Assembly: GCA_910588405.1 (NCBI GenBank) | Contig: CAJUPT010000038.1 | Location: 1-33,034 of the forward strand | Direction of reading: 5' to 3' | Source of the DNA: an uncultured Lachnospiraceae bacterium | GTDB lineage: Bacteria > Bacillota > Clostridia > Lachnospirales > Lachnospiraceae | Length of the DNA stretch: 33,034 bases | In this document: positions 1-8,655 of the stretch, piece by piece | How positions within the stretch are numbered: position 1 is the stretch's first letter | Layout: each line of letters begins with the position of its first letter | Translations under genes and position numbers: made by a program | The notes under the pieces: model-generated | Told to the model about the DNA's origin: nothing | Database searches by the model: none | The model's input: the letters and a program-made list of their open reading frames with translations, nothing else

Positions 1-14
1 TTCTCTTGATTATA

Positions 15-30
15 TCTCAAATCCTTGAGA
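15..30. repeat. Short inverted repeat
   Basis: TCTCAA-ATCC-TTGAGA, a perfect 6-bp stem with a 4-nt loop at the window edge. It could be the tail of an upstream terminator or an operator. The gene it belongs to lies outside the window. Confidence 0.3.
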
Positions 31-163
31 ATGGGCTGTCAACTTTTTTTATACTACATCACAATAGGAATGAGAACCCTTGTAAGTGGCATGTGCATGT
101 CATTCGCAAAGGTTTTTGTGTTTCCAAGTGGTTGCTTTTACGGCTGACGGTGACATGAATATG

Positions 164-192
164 TTGCTTTTTAAAAATGGATTGTATATAAT
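164..192 (+). promoter_or_regulatory. Sigma-A-like promoter of the MATE gene
   Basis: A -35 TTGCTT (164-169) and a consensus -10 TATAAT (187-192) are separated by exactly 17 bp. They lie about 70 nt upstream of the MATE start codon. I found no clear operator between the promoter and the gene. Confidence 0.6.
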
Positions 193-262
193 AAGGGGAA
201 GCAAAAATAGATTTTTTTCGTGAAAATTTGATAAAATATCGGAAAATGGAGGGTTCATACCA

Positions 263-1648
263 ATGATTAGCTTACAAAAGCTGTTCGCACCAGTTGATAT
301 GACAAAAGGATCGCCGGGGAAGCAGATTGTGGCATTTGCTATCCCTATGTTAATTGGAAATATTGCCCAGCAATTGTATAACACGGTGGACAGTATTATC
401 GTAGGCAGGTACGTGGGGGACAATGCGCTGGCGGCAGTGGGGAGCGCCGGGCCGATTCTGAACCTGCTTTTGGTGCTGTTTGTCGGGATCTCTGTGGGGG
501 CAGGTATTATGGTGTCCCAGTATTTTGGCGCAAAGGAAAGAGAGGATTTGTCCTGGACGATTGGGAGCTGTGTGACATTGACGGCGATCTCATCTCTGTT
601 TATTATGATTGTAGGACCGCTCCTTTCCCGGCCATTGTTAGAGCTTTTGCACACGCCGGATACCATATTGGGCTGGTGCGAGTCCTACCTGAATATTATT
701 TTCATTGGCATCGCCGGGATGGCCTACTATAATATTCTAAGCGGCGTACTGCGTGGACTGGGGGATTCGGTGTCGGCGCTTCTTTACCTGCTGGTTTCCA
801 CTGTGATCAACATAGTGCTGGATATTGTATTTGTGGCGAATTTTCAGATGGGCGTGGCAGGCGTGGCGCTGGCCACGGCGATCGCGCAGGCTGTTTCTTC
901 TCTTCTCTGTCTATTTAAGCTGATGCGGATGTCAGATATTTTCGATTTTAAAATGAAATATCTTAAGCTACATAAGAAGTATGCATGGACGACCATCCGT
1001 CTGGGTCTGCCTTCCGGTTTGACACAGGCTGTTTTTTCCATGGCCATGATTATTGTCCAGTCGCTGACCAACAGCTTTGGAGAATTATTTATTGCGGCGA
1101 ATGTAATCGTCATGCGGGTGGATGGATTTGCGATGATGCCCAACTTTTCCTTCGGAACAGCGATGACCACCTTTGCCGGGCAGAATGTGGGAGCGAAGGA
1201 ATATGAGCGTGTGGAGCAGGGGTCGAAACAGGGAACCTGGATTGCCATGGGCGTATCGGCAGTGATTACGGCGATGATTTTGATTTTCGGAAAATATCTG
1301 ATGGGTATTTTTACGGAGACGGCGGAGCTGGTGGACATGAGCATGCGGATGATGAAAATCCTTGCGGTGGGGTATATTGCTATGGCAGTTACCCAGTCGT
1401 TGTCTGGCGTGATGAGAGGGGCGGGGGATACCGTGACGCCTATGTGGATTTCTTTGATTACGACGGTTGCGATCCGCGTTCCTGTGGCTTATGGGCTTGC
1501 CTATCTGACCAGAAGCGAATTATATCCGAACGGGCGCTGTGAAAGTGTATTTATTTCCCTGCTGTTTTCTTGGACACTGGGAGCCGTGATCACGTTCATT
1601 TTCTATCGTTTTGGAAAATGGAAGGGGAAGGCGCTGGCTTCGCCTTGA
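263..1648 (+). CDS. MATE family efflux transporter
   Basis: A multidrug and toxin extrusion (MATE) family protein of 461 aa, the usual family length, with about 12 hydrophobic segments arranged as two MatE repeats. The first repeat opens with the typical pattern around residues 14-50 (GSPGKQIVAFAIPML, then the NTVDSIIVGRYVG helix); the second begins near residue 235. By family knowledge it sits in the cytoplasmic membrane and exports organic cations or other small molecules using a Na+ or H+ gradient. The substrate cannot be read from sequence. The ATG at 263 follows GGAGGG (248-253) by 9 nt. It appears monocistronic: it has its own promoter, and a separate promoter for murT overlaps its stop codon. 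No MarR- or TetR-type regulator lies beside it. Confidence 0.93.
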   Translation: MISLQKLFAPVDMTKGSPGKQIVAFAIPMLIGNIAQQLYNTVDSIIVGRYVGDNALAAVGSAGPILNLLLVLFVGISVGAGIMVSQYFGAKEREDLSWTIGSCVTLTAISSLFIMIVGPLLSRPLLELLHTPDTILGWCESYLNIIFIGIAGMAYYNILSGVLRGLGDSVSALLYLLVSTVINIVLDIVFVANFQMGVAGVALATAIAQAVSSLLCLFKLMRMSDIFDFKMKYLKLHKKYAWTTIRLGLPSGLTQAVFSMAMIIVQSLTNSFGELFIAANVIVMRVDGFAMMPNFSFGTAMTTFAGQNVGAKEYERVEQGSKQGTWIAMGVSAVITAMILIFGKYLMGIFTETAELVDMSMRMMKILAVGYIAMAVTQSLSGVMRGAGDTVTPMWISLITTVAIRVPVAYGLAYLTRSELYPNGRCESVFISLLFSWTLGAVITFIFYRFGKWKGKALASP

Positions 1649-1674
1649 CGGCCGGAGGATGGCTGTTGTATAAT
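1645..1674 (+). promoter_or_regulatory. Promoter of murT-gatD, overlapping the MATE stop
   Basis: TTGACG (1645-1650) is separated by 18 bp from a consensus TATAAT (1669-1674). The -35 hexamer overlaps the stop codon of the MATE gene. A start near 1681 would give murT a leader of about 155 nt. Confidence 0.55.
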
Positions 1675-1689
1675 CATTGCGTTGTTAAT

Positions 1690-1799
1690 GCAAATATATT
1701 TGCGCTTCCATACGCCGACCGCAAGCTGTAAAATGGCTAAACTCCTTATACGGTCGTGTGCATCGCTTACGGCAAATAGTAAATATTTTGCCATTTGCC
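1690..1799 (+). repeat. Inverted repeats in the murT leader
   Basis: Three inverted repeats lie between the promoter and murT: a perfect 14-bp palindrome GCAAATATATTTGC (1690-1703); CGACCG (1715-1720) with CGGTCG (1751-1756); and GGCAAAT (1771-1777) with ATTTGCC (1793-1799). No T-run follows, so these are not an intrinsic terminator. Some words recur at the end of the window (32895-32965), which suggests a dispersed intergenic repeat. Confidence 0.4.
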
Positions 1800-1836
1800 A
1801 TAAACTTGAAAAATAGACGTCAAAGGGACTGGATAT

Positions 1837-3216
1837 ATGATGTTGGAATTACGAAGAAGACTGGCAATGTTCTGCGGGAAAATCGCAGGCGCAATCGTGC
1901 GGAGGATTGGAAAAGGAAGAGGCAGCGTACTGCCGGGGCATGTGGCCCGGCTGATCGCTCCGGATATTCTGTCTTATATGGCGGACAAGTTCCAGGGAAA
2001 GATTATCGTGACGATGGGGACCAATGGAAAAACTACCGTGAACAGCATGATTTACCATGCATTGGAAGCGGAGGGAAAAAAGGTGATCGCAAACCGGGCC
2101 GGCGCCAATATGCTGAATGGCGTAGTGGCCGCATTCGTACAGGCAGCCAAAAGGGGCGGGAAGCTGGACGCCGATTATGCCTGTATCGAAGTGGACGAGT
2201 TTGCCTCCACCCAGATTTTGCCCAGGCTGAAACCGGACTGCGTGCTGCTCACCAACCTGTTCCGGGATCAGATCGACCGTTTCGGCGAGATCGACACGAT
2301 CCGGGACAGGATCAAAGCTGCTATTTCCAGCGTTCCGAAGGCGGTGTTTGTCTCTAATTGCGATGATTTCATTTCTTACACCCTGGCATTGGAGTGCGGC
2401 AATCCTGTGGTGGCCTATGGGATCAACGAACGGATTTTCGACGGCATTTCCAATTCGGAAGTCAGGGAAAGCACGTTTTGCCGTTATTGCGGGGCAAAGT
2501 TGGAATATGATTTCTTCCATTACGGGCAGCTGGGCATTTATCACTGCCCCTCCTGCGGCTGGGAGCGGCCTGCGCCGGATTATACGGCAGAGGAAATCAG
2601 CCTTCAGGAGACAGGCTATGCTTTTTCCATCGACGGCATACCCATCCGTTCCCGGGCGTCGGCTGCCTACAGCGTGTATAATACATTGGCGGCGTATACG
2701 GCGCTGCGGGTATCGGATGCGCCCACGGGCAGGTTCCGGCAGACGATAGAGGAATTTAATTATGGAAATAACCGGGAGGGAACCTTTGCGGTCAACGGCT
2801 CCCGGGTACATCTGCATCTGGTGAAAAACCCGGTGGGGTTCCAGCAGAAAATCTCTCTGGTTATGAAAGACGCGGCGCCAAAGGATATCATCATTCAGAT
2901 CAATGACAATTTTCAGGACGGGACGGATATCTCCTGGCTCTGGGACGTGGATTTTCTCTATTTGAGGGATGCGAATGCCGCGTCTATTACCGTCACAGGC
3001 ATCCGCCGTCTGGATATGGCGCTGCGTTTGAAATATGAGGATATCGCCTGTGAGCCGGCGCAGGATCTGGAAAAAGCGGTGCGGGAGCTTTCCGTAAACG
3101 GGACGGGAAATATTTATATGATTGTAAATTATACGGGATTGTTTCCGGCGAATCAGATGCTGCGCAAAATGCAGGCCGCATCGGAGAAGGGACGTAAGCG
3201 CGGACAAAGCAAATAG
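1837..3216 (+). CDS. murT: Lipid II isoglutaminyl synthase, Mur-ligase subunit MurT
   Basis: With GatD it amidates the alpha-carboxyl of D-Glu in the lipid II stem peptide, giving D-isoglutamine. MurT activates the carboxylate with ATP. The 459-aa protein has the Mur ligase central domain with the P-loop GTNGKTT at residues 61-67. A Cys4 zinc-ribbon insertion, typical of MurT, has Cys215, 218, 237 and 240. The C-terminal DUF1727 domain contains DGTDISWLWDVDF around residues 361-373, the Asp-rich active-site segment of the family. Two ATGs are adjacent (1837 and 1840) with a weak AAAGGGA upstream; I chose the first. gatD follows after 26 nt, as expected for subunits of one complex. Nothing looks damaged. 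Confidence 0.95.
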   Translation: MMLELRRRLAMFCGKIAGAIVRRIGKGRGSVLPGHVARLIAPDILSYMADKFQGKIIVTMGTNGKTTVNSMIYHALEAEGKKVIANRAGANMLNGVVAAFVQAAKRGGKLDADYACIEVDEFASTQILPRLKPDCVLLTNLFRDQIDRFGEIDTIRDRIKAAISSVPKAVFVSNCDDFISYTLALECGNPVVAYGINERIFDGISNSEVRESTFCRYCGAKLEYDFFHYGQLGIYHCPSCGWERPAPDYTAEEISLQETGYAFSIDGIPIRSRASAAYSVYNTLAAYTALRVSDAPTGRFRQTIEEFNYGNNREGTFAVNGSRVHLHLVKNPVGFQQKISLVMKDAAPKDIIIQINDNFQDGTDISWLWDVDFLYLRDANAASITVTGIRRLDMALRLKYEDIACEPAQDLEKAVRELSVNGTGNIYMIVNYTGLFPANQMLRKMQAASEKGRKRGQSK

Positions 3217-3242
3217 TGGAACGATAGAAAGGAAGCCTTACT

Positions 3243-3977
3243 ATGAAACTGACCATTGGACACCTGTATCCGGATATGCTGAACCTGTATGGCGACAGGG
3301 GAAATATCCGCTGTTTTCAGAAACGGCTGGAATGGAGAGGGATCGAGACAGAGACAAAATATTTTCTTTCGGGAGAAACCGTCGATTTTTCCGGCCTGGA
3401 CATCGTTTTGCTGGGCGGCGGCTCCGACAGGGAGCAGGAGCTGGTGTGCCGGTATCTGAAACAGGAGAAGCATGGCTTTCAGGACTATGTGGAGGCAGGC
3501 GGCACTGCGCTGGCCGTCTGCGGTGGCTATCAGCTTTTGGGGAAGTATTATAAAACCGACCAGGCGATGATCGAGGGTCTGGAGATTCTGGATATTTATA
3601 CGGAATGGGAGCCTAAACGGCTGACCGGAAATATTATTCTTAAAAGCGAGTTGTCCGAAGCGCCGGTGGTGGGATTTGAGAATCATGGCGGCCGCACCTA
3701 TATCGGCGAGTATCCCCCGTTCGGTAAAGTGCTGTACGGATATGGAAATACCGAGGAGGCCGAGTGGGAAGGCGTGGTATACAAAAATGTGATCGGCTCC
3801 TATCTCCATGGCCCTCTGCTTCCGAAGAATCCGGAGATCTGCGATGATCTGCTTAGGCGGGCATTGGCTCACAAATATGGGGAGGATATCTCCCTTTCGC
3901 CGTTGCCTGACGAATTGGAGCATAAGGCCAATCAATTTATGGCGGATCGGTTAATGGTGAAAAAAAAGAGGAGCTGA
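3243..3977 (+). CDS. gatD: Lipid II isoglutaminyl synthase, glutamine amidotransferase subunit GatD
   Basis: A class I glutamine amidotransferase (CobB/CobQ-like) that hydrolyses glutamine and passes ammonia to MurT. The protein has 244 aa. The nucleophile elbow AVCGGYQLLG places the catalytic Cys at residue 93, and GSYLHGP places the catalytic His at 189, as in characterised GatD proteins. The oxyanion-side glycines (LLGGGSD) are at residues 57-62. The ATG at 3243 follows AAAGGAAG with about 7 nt spacing. It is co-transcribed with murT and convergent with the PAS gene, only 47 nt from that gene's stop. No convincing terminator is visible in those 47 nt; a CACG-AAAAA-CGTG mini-hairpin is the only candidate. 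Confidence 0.95.
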   Translation: MKLTIGHLYPDMLNLYGDRGNIRCFQKRLEWRGIETETKYFLSGETVDFSGLDIVLLGGGSDREQELVCRYLKQEKHGFQDYVEAGGTALAVCGGYQLLGKYYKTDQAMIEGLEILDIYTEWEPKRLTGNIILKSELSEAPVVGFENHGGRTYIGEYPPFGKVLYGYGNTEEAEWEGVVYKNVIGSYLHGPLLPKNPEICDDLLRRALAHKYGEDISLSPLPDELEHKANQFMADRLMVKKKRS

Positions 3978-4024
3978 TTTGTGTCACGAAAAACGTGCCG
4001 GTGTTTCCTTTGGCCGGATTTCAT

Positions 4025-6046
4025 TCACGGGTACAACAGTCCGCCGCTCAGTTCCGCCAGCGTGTTCTCCCCCCAGCTGTAATTGGTCAGATAGCAGCCC
4101 TTGAATAACTGGGCATATTTTTCATCACCGGAAAGATAGTCATACAGGTCGCACCGCACCAGCTCCGTAACGATCCGGCGTTTTCCGTCTACGGCTTCCA
4201 CGATCCCGGGGATGCCGTATTCCGCCAATGTATTTTTCAATCGCAGGGCGACCTTCCGGTACCGGGCCAGCGTCACGGGCGTTACCGGTTCATCCTCCCA
4301 CAAAAAGCTGATAGCTTCCTCTGAACTGACATAGCCGCCTCTGCGGTCAACCAGAAGAGCCAGCAGTTCTTTTGCTTTCTTATTCCGGAAGGGGATGGGC
4401 CTGCCGCCCACAAACACGTCGAAATAACCGAAGGCGCGGATGGAGGCCAGAGCGCTGTTCCGGCCGGGCTTCGGTTCCTCCGGCTGCTTTCTGTCCACAT
4501 TGTAGAGCATCACATAGCGGGGAGAGGTGCCGGCGGCAGATTTTGGGGAGCAGATGGCTTTGATCTGTCGTTGGGTCCCCGTGCTCAGGTCAAAATAGGT
4601 AAATTCCGCCTCTCCGTTTTGGAGCAGGGCCTGAAATTCTTCGAAGGATGCCCGGCTGCGCTCCACGAAATACTTTAGCGGGGTGCCTTTTTTCATCATT
4701 TGCAGCCATTCTTTTTTGTTAAATCCAAAAAACCCGCATACATTGTCGCTGGCGTAAAGAGGCGTCACCAGGTCATTTGTCACCTCAAAAGCAGCGATTC
4801 CGTCGGTAAACCGAGTTACCAGCTCCTTTAAATTTTCTTTTAGGGATCGATTCTCAGTCCGCAGGGAATCCGTCTCCCGGGTATCCGGCATGCGCCTGCT
4901 GCAAAAAAGACTGACAGAATCCTCGATTTTCAGAAAAATGCCGGTATAGGTTCTGATACTGCCGTCAAAGGAGCGGGCCTGATAGCGGATCTGCGACGGG
5001 CGCAGGCCGGGCGTATCCTCTTTCCGATGCAGAAAAGCGTCGAAAAAAGCCCGTACCTGCTCCTGATCCTTTTCTGCCACCATATCCCGGATGCAGGCTT
5101 CCGTCGCCTCCTCCAGCTGCATGGGAATGTTCTTCATCCATGGAAAAGCGGGCGTATTCTGCCCATGGAGATACCGTACCGTGTGATTGGAGAGATCATA
5201 CTCGAAAATCCTGTCATATACGTCGGACAAAGCCTTGATATACCGCCGGGATTCCTTTGCCTTTTGCTCCTGGCGCCGTCTGGTGATATCCATGCAGACG
5301 CTTTGAAATTCTTCTGTGCCCCGGTCGCCGACGCATTTCGTAACCCATCCGAACAGATACGCCTTTGTGCCGTCGCAGCGCAGAACCGTGATTTCCCCGG
5401 CCATGGGAGAGTTCTGGCTGTAAATTCGGTTTAAGTAGAGGGCGAATCTGCGCCGTTCCTCCACGGGAAACATCAGGAAAATATTATCCTTGTAGAATTC
5501 CAGGTCGTCAGGACTGCCGTCTTCGGCGCCAGCGTCACAAAGACCAAGGATGGCCCGCATCTGCCGGTTCATGTAAGTGATCTTCGGCTGTTTTTCACAG
5601 GTATATCTGATAAAGCCGCAGGGGATGGTTTCATTGAGGAAACGAAGGCTGTCGTTTTCTTTTTTCAGCGGCGTGATATCCGTAAGGACAGAATCCCCCA
5701 CAAGAGAACCGTCCTCTCTTCGCCGGGAGGCAGCCGAATCGCTGACATAGAGAATGCCGCCGTCTTTTCTGACCAGACGGTACTCTGCCGTGAGCCTTTG
5801 TTCGCCAAGGCTTAGCCGATTGAGAAAACCGAGATAGTCCTTACGATCCGCCGGGTGAACCAGGGACAGATAGAAATCCGCTTCTCCGCTTAACAGTTCT
5901 TCCCGGGAAAACCCGGTCATATCGCAGAGATTCTGGCTGACGAAAAGCATGCGGGCAGGTTGCGGCGTCAGGGCATACTGATGAAAGCCGCTGATGCTGT
6001 GATTTAAGATGGATTCGATTTCCGGGCTTACGGGCATATTTTTCAT
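4025..6046 (-). CDS. Multi-PAS protein with C-terminal winged-helix domain (putative one-component regulator)
   Basis: A cytoplasmic 673-aa protein with four PAS-like segments at about residues 12-130, 138-255, 265-378 and 405-520. A C-terminal domain of about 140 residues (from 534) resembles the OmpR/PhoB or SARP-type winged helix: IRAFGYFDVFVGGRPIPF, then KKAKELLALLVDRRGGYVS, the pattern of BTAD-associated DNA-binding domains. No kinase, GGDEF or receiver domain is present, so I infer direct ligand sensing and DNA binding. The ligand and targets are unknown. I chose the ATG at 6046, preceded by AGGAG 6 nt upstream. An in-frame TTG at 6100 would add 18 residues but has no SD. It is monocistronic, with a good promoter at 6132-6160. 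Confidence 0.8.
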   Translation of the reverse strand: MKNMPVSPEIESILNHSISGFHQYALTPQPARMLFVSQNLCDMTGFSREELLSGEADFYLSLVHPADRKDYLGFLNRLSLGEQRLTAEYRLVRKDGGILYVSDSAASRRREDGSLVGDSVLTDITPLKKENDSLRFLNETIPCGFIRYTCEKQPKITYMNRQMRAILGLCDAGAEDGSPDDLEFYKDNIFLMFPVEERRRFALYLNRIYSQNSPMAGEITVLRCDGTKAYLFGWVTKCVGDRGTEEFQSVCMDITRRRQEQKAKESRRYIKALSDVYDRIFEYDLSNHTVRYLHGQNTPAFPWMKNIPMQLEEATEACIRDMVAEKDQEQVRAFFDAFLHRKEDTPGLRPSQIRYQARSFDGSIRTYTGIFLKIEDSVSLFCSRRMPDTRETDSLRTENRSLKENLKELVTRFTDGIAAFEVTNDLVTPLYASDNVCGFFGFNKKEWLQMMKKGTPLKYFVERSRASFEEFQALLQNGEAEFTYFDLSTGTQRQIKAICSPKSAAGTSPRYVMLYNVDRKQPEEPKPGRNSALASIRAFGYFDVFVGGRPIPFRNKKAKELLALLVDRRGGYVSSEEAISFLWEDEPVTPVTLARYRKVALRLKNTLAEYGIPGIVEAVDGKRRIVTELVRCDLYDYLSGDEKYAQLFKGCYLTNYSWGENTLAELSGGLLYP

Positions 6047-6131
6047 GTAATCTCCTGACTTCTGACAATGGAAGGTTTGCGTACTTGCATACCGCACCAA
6101 AATTTCGGAACCGGCGCGGTTATATATAGCT

Positions 6132-6160
6132 TATATACCACAAAAGCAGCGTGGAGTCAA
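6132..6160 (-). promoter_or_regulatory. Promoter of the PAS regulator gene
   Basis: On the minus strand, TTGACT (6160-6155) is separated by 17 bp from TATATA (6137-6132). The start codon is about 86 nt downstream of the -10. An AT-rich alternating stretch (6121-6137) covers the -10 region. Confidence 0.6.
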
Positions 6161-6254
6161 ATGAAAATCGGATTGCCCGGCGGGAAGGAATATCCAAGGG
6201 GTTTTGGATGACAGGCTGATATGGGTATAAGAAGGCGATGGAAGCGGAGCTTTC

Positions 6255-6298
6255 CAATAAAAACCGGCGGCCTTGAAACCCATTGTTTCAAAACCGCC
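6255..6298 (-). terminator. Intrinsic terminator of the HTH gene
   Basis: On the minus strand a 14-bp stem (6298-6285 with 6279-6266, two G-U pairs) closes a 5-nt loop. It is followed by GGTTTTTATT. It lies 46 nt past the stop of the HTH regulator gene. The opposite strand also has a short T-run (6299-6302), but nothing obvious needs terminating there. Confidence 0.8.
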
Positions 6299-6344
6299 TT
6301 TTGGTATTTGTCGCAGATTCAGGCGCCTTAACAGGCAGCCGCCA

Positions 6345-6854
6345 TTACTCTTTTCTTCGTGTCAGGAAAATTCCGATGGCCGCACCAATCAGGAGCATCG
6401 GCACAATTCTGATAAACAGCCATTCAAATGAGTGAAATATCACTCCGAGGACGGCGGTTTCAGGATCACTGTAATCCCATCCCAGGTAAGGGCTTTCTAA
6501 TGCCAAAAGGGTTGCGAAAACTGCTGTTGAGAGGACGCACAATGAGATAAGAAGCCAGTGAAAAACTCTCTTTTTTGTGATTTTTCTTTGTGCAAGCTGC
6601 AAGTTAATCACCTCCAGTTTCGCGGAAATCGCCCTTAGGTCATCAGCCTCCGGCACAATAACGTTTTCTCCAAGCAGCGTACTCACGGGTGTTTCAAGTG
6701 CTTCCGATATGGAGATCAGCATATCGGAATCGGGAACTGACAATCCCTGCTCCCATTTAGAAACGGTTTGCCGTACCACGTTCAGCCTGACGGCAAGCTC
6801 CTGCTGTGAAAGCCCTTTTGATTTTCTGATTGCTTTCATGTTTTCATTGAGCAT
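6345..6854 (-). CDS. Membrane-anchored Cro/CI-family transcriptional regulator
   Basis: A 169-aa protein. Residues 5-60 form a classic HTH_3 (Cro/CI) domain with GLSQQELAVRLNVVRQTVSK; a linker with heptad-like hydrophobics follows at about 70-92. There are two predicted membrane segments, at about 98-119 and 140-164, ending in basic residues. HTH-plus-two-TM proteins of this type are common in Firmicutes, but their signals are mostly unknown. I infer a membrane-tethered DNA-binding protein. The ATG at 6854 follows AAAGGAGG by about 9 nt. It has its own promoter (6890-6918) and terminator. It lies 116 nt downstream of the fatty acid operon on the same strand, with no obvious terminator between, so readthrough could also express it. 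Confidence 0.85.
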   Translation of the reverse strand: MLNENMKAIRKSKGLSQQELAVRLNVVRQTVSKWEQGLSVPDSDMLISISEALETPVSTLLGENVIVPEADDLRAISAKLEVINLQLAQRKITKKRVFHWLLISLCVLSTAVFATLLALESPYLGWDYSDPETAVLGVIFHSFEWLFIRIVPMLLIGAAIGIFLTRRKE

Positions 6855-6889
6855 TGGGAATAGCCTCCTTTCTTTCAGTTGTTGCCATT

Positions 6890-6918
6890 ATTATAGGCAA
6901 AACTGCCCGTTGCCGCAA
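6890..6918 (-). promoter_or_regulatory. Promoter of the HTH regulator gene
   Basis: On the minus strand, TTGCGG (6918-6913) is separated by 17 bp from a consensus TATAAT (6895-6890). It lies 36 nt upstream of the start codon, giving a short leader. Confidence 0.6.
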
Positions 6919-6970
6919 GCAACGCATTTTAACATCCAAGTCCCAAACCGCCGATGGCCTGGGCAAAGGG

Positions 6971-8602
6971 TCAGCCCTTCCGCAGCGCTTCTTTCCGAAC
7001 CTTCCCGCTAATCGTCTTCGGAAGCTGCTCCACAAACTCTATGGCGCGTATCCACTTATACTCCGCCAGTTTTTTATTGCAGAAATCTCTGATCTCCAGC
7101 TCCAGCTCCCGGGAAGGCGCGCATTCCTTTCGGAGAACCACCACGCCTTTGATGGCCTGCCCCCGCAGGGTGTCGGGAACGCCAATGACGGTGCATTCGG
7201 ATACGGCCGGATGTTCCATCAAAATATGCTCTACCTCATAAGGCCCTACCCGGAAGCCTCCGGTTTTAATGATATCGTCAAAGCGGCCATGAAACCAGTA
7301 ATGGCCGCTTTCATCCATATACGCCGCGTCCCCAGTGTGATAGACGCCGCCCCGCCATACATGGCGGTACTGTTCTTCATTGTCCAGATAGCCGCTAAGG
7401 AGGCCGGGCTGTCTGCCGTTTTCGGGAGGGATAATTACCACCTCACCGATTTCTCCGGCGGGAACGGGTTTGCCGTCCCTGTCCTGCAGCGCAATCTGAT
7501 AAAAGGGGGAAATGGTTCCCATAGAGCCTTCCACGGCCTCATATCCTTTCAGATTTCCCATTAACAGGGTGGTTTCAGTCTGCCCGTAGCCCTCGCTAAG
7601 GGGAATTCCCGTACGCTCCGTAAACCGGCGGAATACTTCCGGTGCCAGCATTTCCCCGGCGGTGGAAGCGTGGCGCAGAGAGGGCATGTCGGGGATGCCC
7701 TTGCGAACCAGATACCGGTAGACGGTGGGCGGCGCGCAGAAGGAGGTGACGCCGTACTGGTTGATGACGGAAGTCAGCTGTCTGGGGTCAAAATTGTCAA
7801 AGTCGCAGACCATCACGGCGCTGCCTACAAGCCACTGGCCGTACAGCTTTCCCCAGGAGGCTTTGGCCCATCCGGTTTCCGCCACCGTAAAATGAAGGCC
7901 TCCTTCCTCCGCCTGCTGCCAGTATTTTGCCGTCACGATATGGGCCAGCGGGTAGGAAAAGTCATGGATCACGCCTTTGGGCTCGCCGGTGGTTCCGGAG
8001 GTGAAATAGAGCAGCATGGGGTCTGAGACGGCGGTTTCCTGCCGGGCAAGACGGCTGTCCGCAGCTTCCATTTCCGCCGTGAGGTTGCAGAAGCCTTCCA
8101 TATCCTTCTGCACGCACCACAGCTTACAGCTCAGTCCTGCCTGCCCGACAGCCTGCCTGATTTTCTCTGGCGTCTCATTCTGGGGCGTGCAGATCACGGC
8201 GTCCACACTGGCGGCGCGCAGCCGGTATACATAGTCCCTGACCGTCAGCATATGGGTGGCCGGGATCATTGTAACGCCCAGCTTATGCAGGGCAATGGCG
8301 GCAAACCAGTATTCATAGTGGCGTTTTAACACCACCATCACCCGGCTGCCCCGTTTCAGGCCGGCGGAAAGAAAGACGTTTGCCATCCGGTTGCTGTAAG
8401 CTCTGATATCGGCAAAAGAAAAGGTATGGGATTCGTTTTCCGTATTGCACCATATGATGGCGGTTTTGCCAGGAGTGGCTTCGGCGATGGCGTCCGCCAC
8501 ATCGTAGCCGAAATTGAAATTGTCCGGATAATCCAGCTCGATGCTTTGGAGCCGTCCCAGCTCATCCGTCGTTTCCCTGCAAAATTTCTGATAAATGCTC
8601 AT
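6971..8602 (-). CDS. AMP-forming acyl-CoA synthetase (medium-chain ACSM-like)
   Basis: An ANL-superfamily enzyme that activates a carboxylic acid as acyl-AMP and then transfers it to CoA. It has 543 aa from the chosen start. Motifs: P-loop YFTSGTTGEPKG at about 199-210; GYGQTETT at 338-345; YHTGDAAYMD at 421-430; HGRFDDIIKTGGFRVGPYEVE at about 438-458; catalytic Lys534 in ISGKVRKEAL. Overall it resembles medium-chain acyl-CoA synthetases more than acetyl-CoA synthetase, but the acid cannot be fixed from sequence. I chose the ATG at 8602 (AAGGAG, 5-6 nt spacing) over an upstream in-frame start at 8650 that lacks an SD. It is last in the fatty acid operon, 53 nt after accA, which suggests a link to exogenous or recycled fatty acids. 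Confidence 0.88.
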   Translation of the reverse strand: MSIYQKFCRETTDELGRLQSIELDYPDNFNFGYDVADAIAEATPGKTAIIWCNTENESHTFSFADIRAYSNRMANVFLSAGLKRGSRVMVVLKRHYEYWFAAIALHKLGVTMIPATHMLTVRDYVYRLRAASVDAVICTPQNETPEKIRQAVGQAGLSCKLWCVQKDMEGFCNLTAEMEAADSRLARQETAVSDPMLLYFTSGTTGEPKGVIHDFSYPLAHIVTAKYWQQAEEGGLHFTVAETGWAKASWGKLYGQWLVGSAVMVCDFDNFDPRQLTSVINQYGVTSFCAPPTVYRYLVRKGIPDMPSLRHASTAGEMLAPEVFRRFTERTGIPLSEGYGQTETTLLMGNLKGYEAVEGSMGTISPFYQIALQDRDGKPVPAGEIGEVVIIPPENGRQPGLLSGYLDNEEQYRHVWRGGVYHTGDAAYMDESGHYWFHGRFDDIIKTGGFRVGPYEVEHILMEHPAVSECTVIGVPDTLRGQAIKGVVVLRKECAPSRELELEIRDFCNKKLAEYKWIRAIEFVEQLPKTISGKVRKEALRKG

Positions 8603-8655
8603 AAAAGCTCCTTGCCTTTCCATTGTGTATGGAAAATTCGAAACTGCCATATTCC

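Noticed and set aside
1849..3207. Long minus-strand frame (452 codons) opposite murT
   Set aside because: It is the antisense shadow of murT, which has full family motifs; the frame has no SD or recognisable domain.
4025..6100. TTG start at 6100 for the PAS gene
   Set aside because: The ATG at 6046 has AGGAG at proper spacing; the extra 18 residues have no SD or conserved character.
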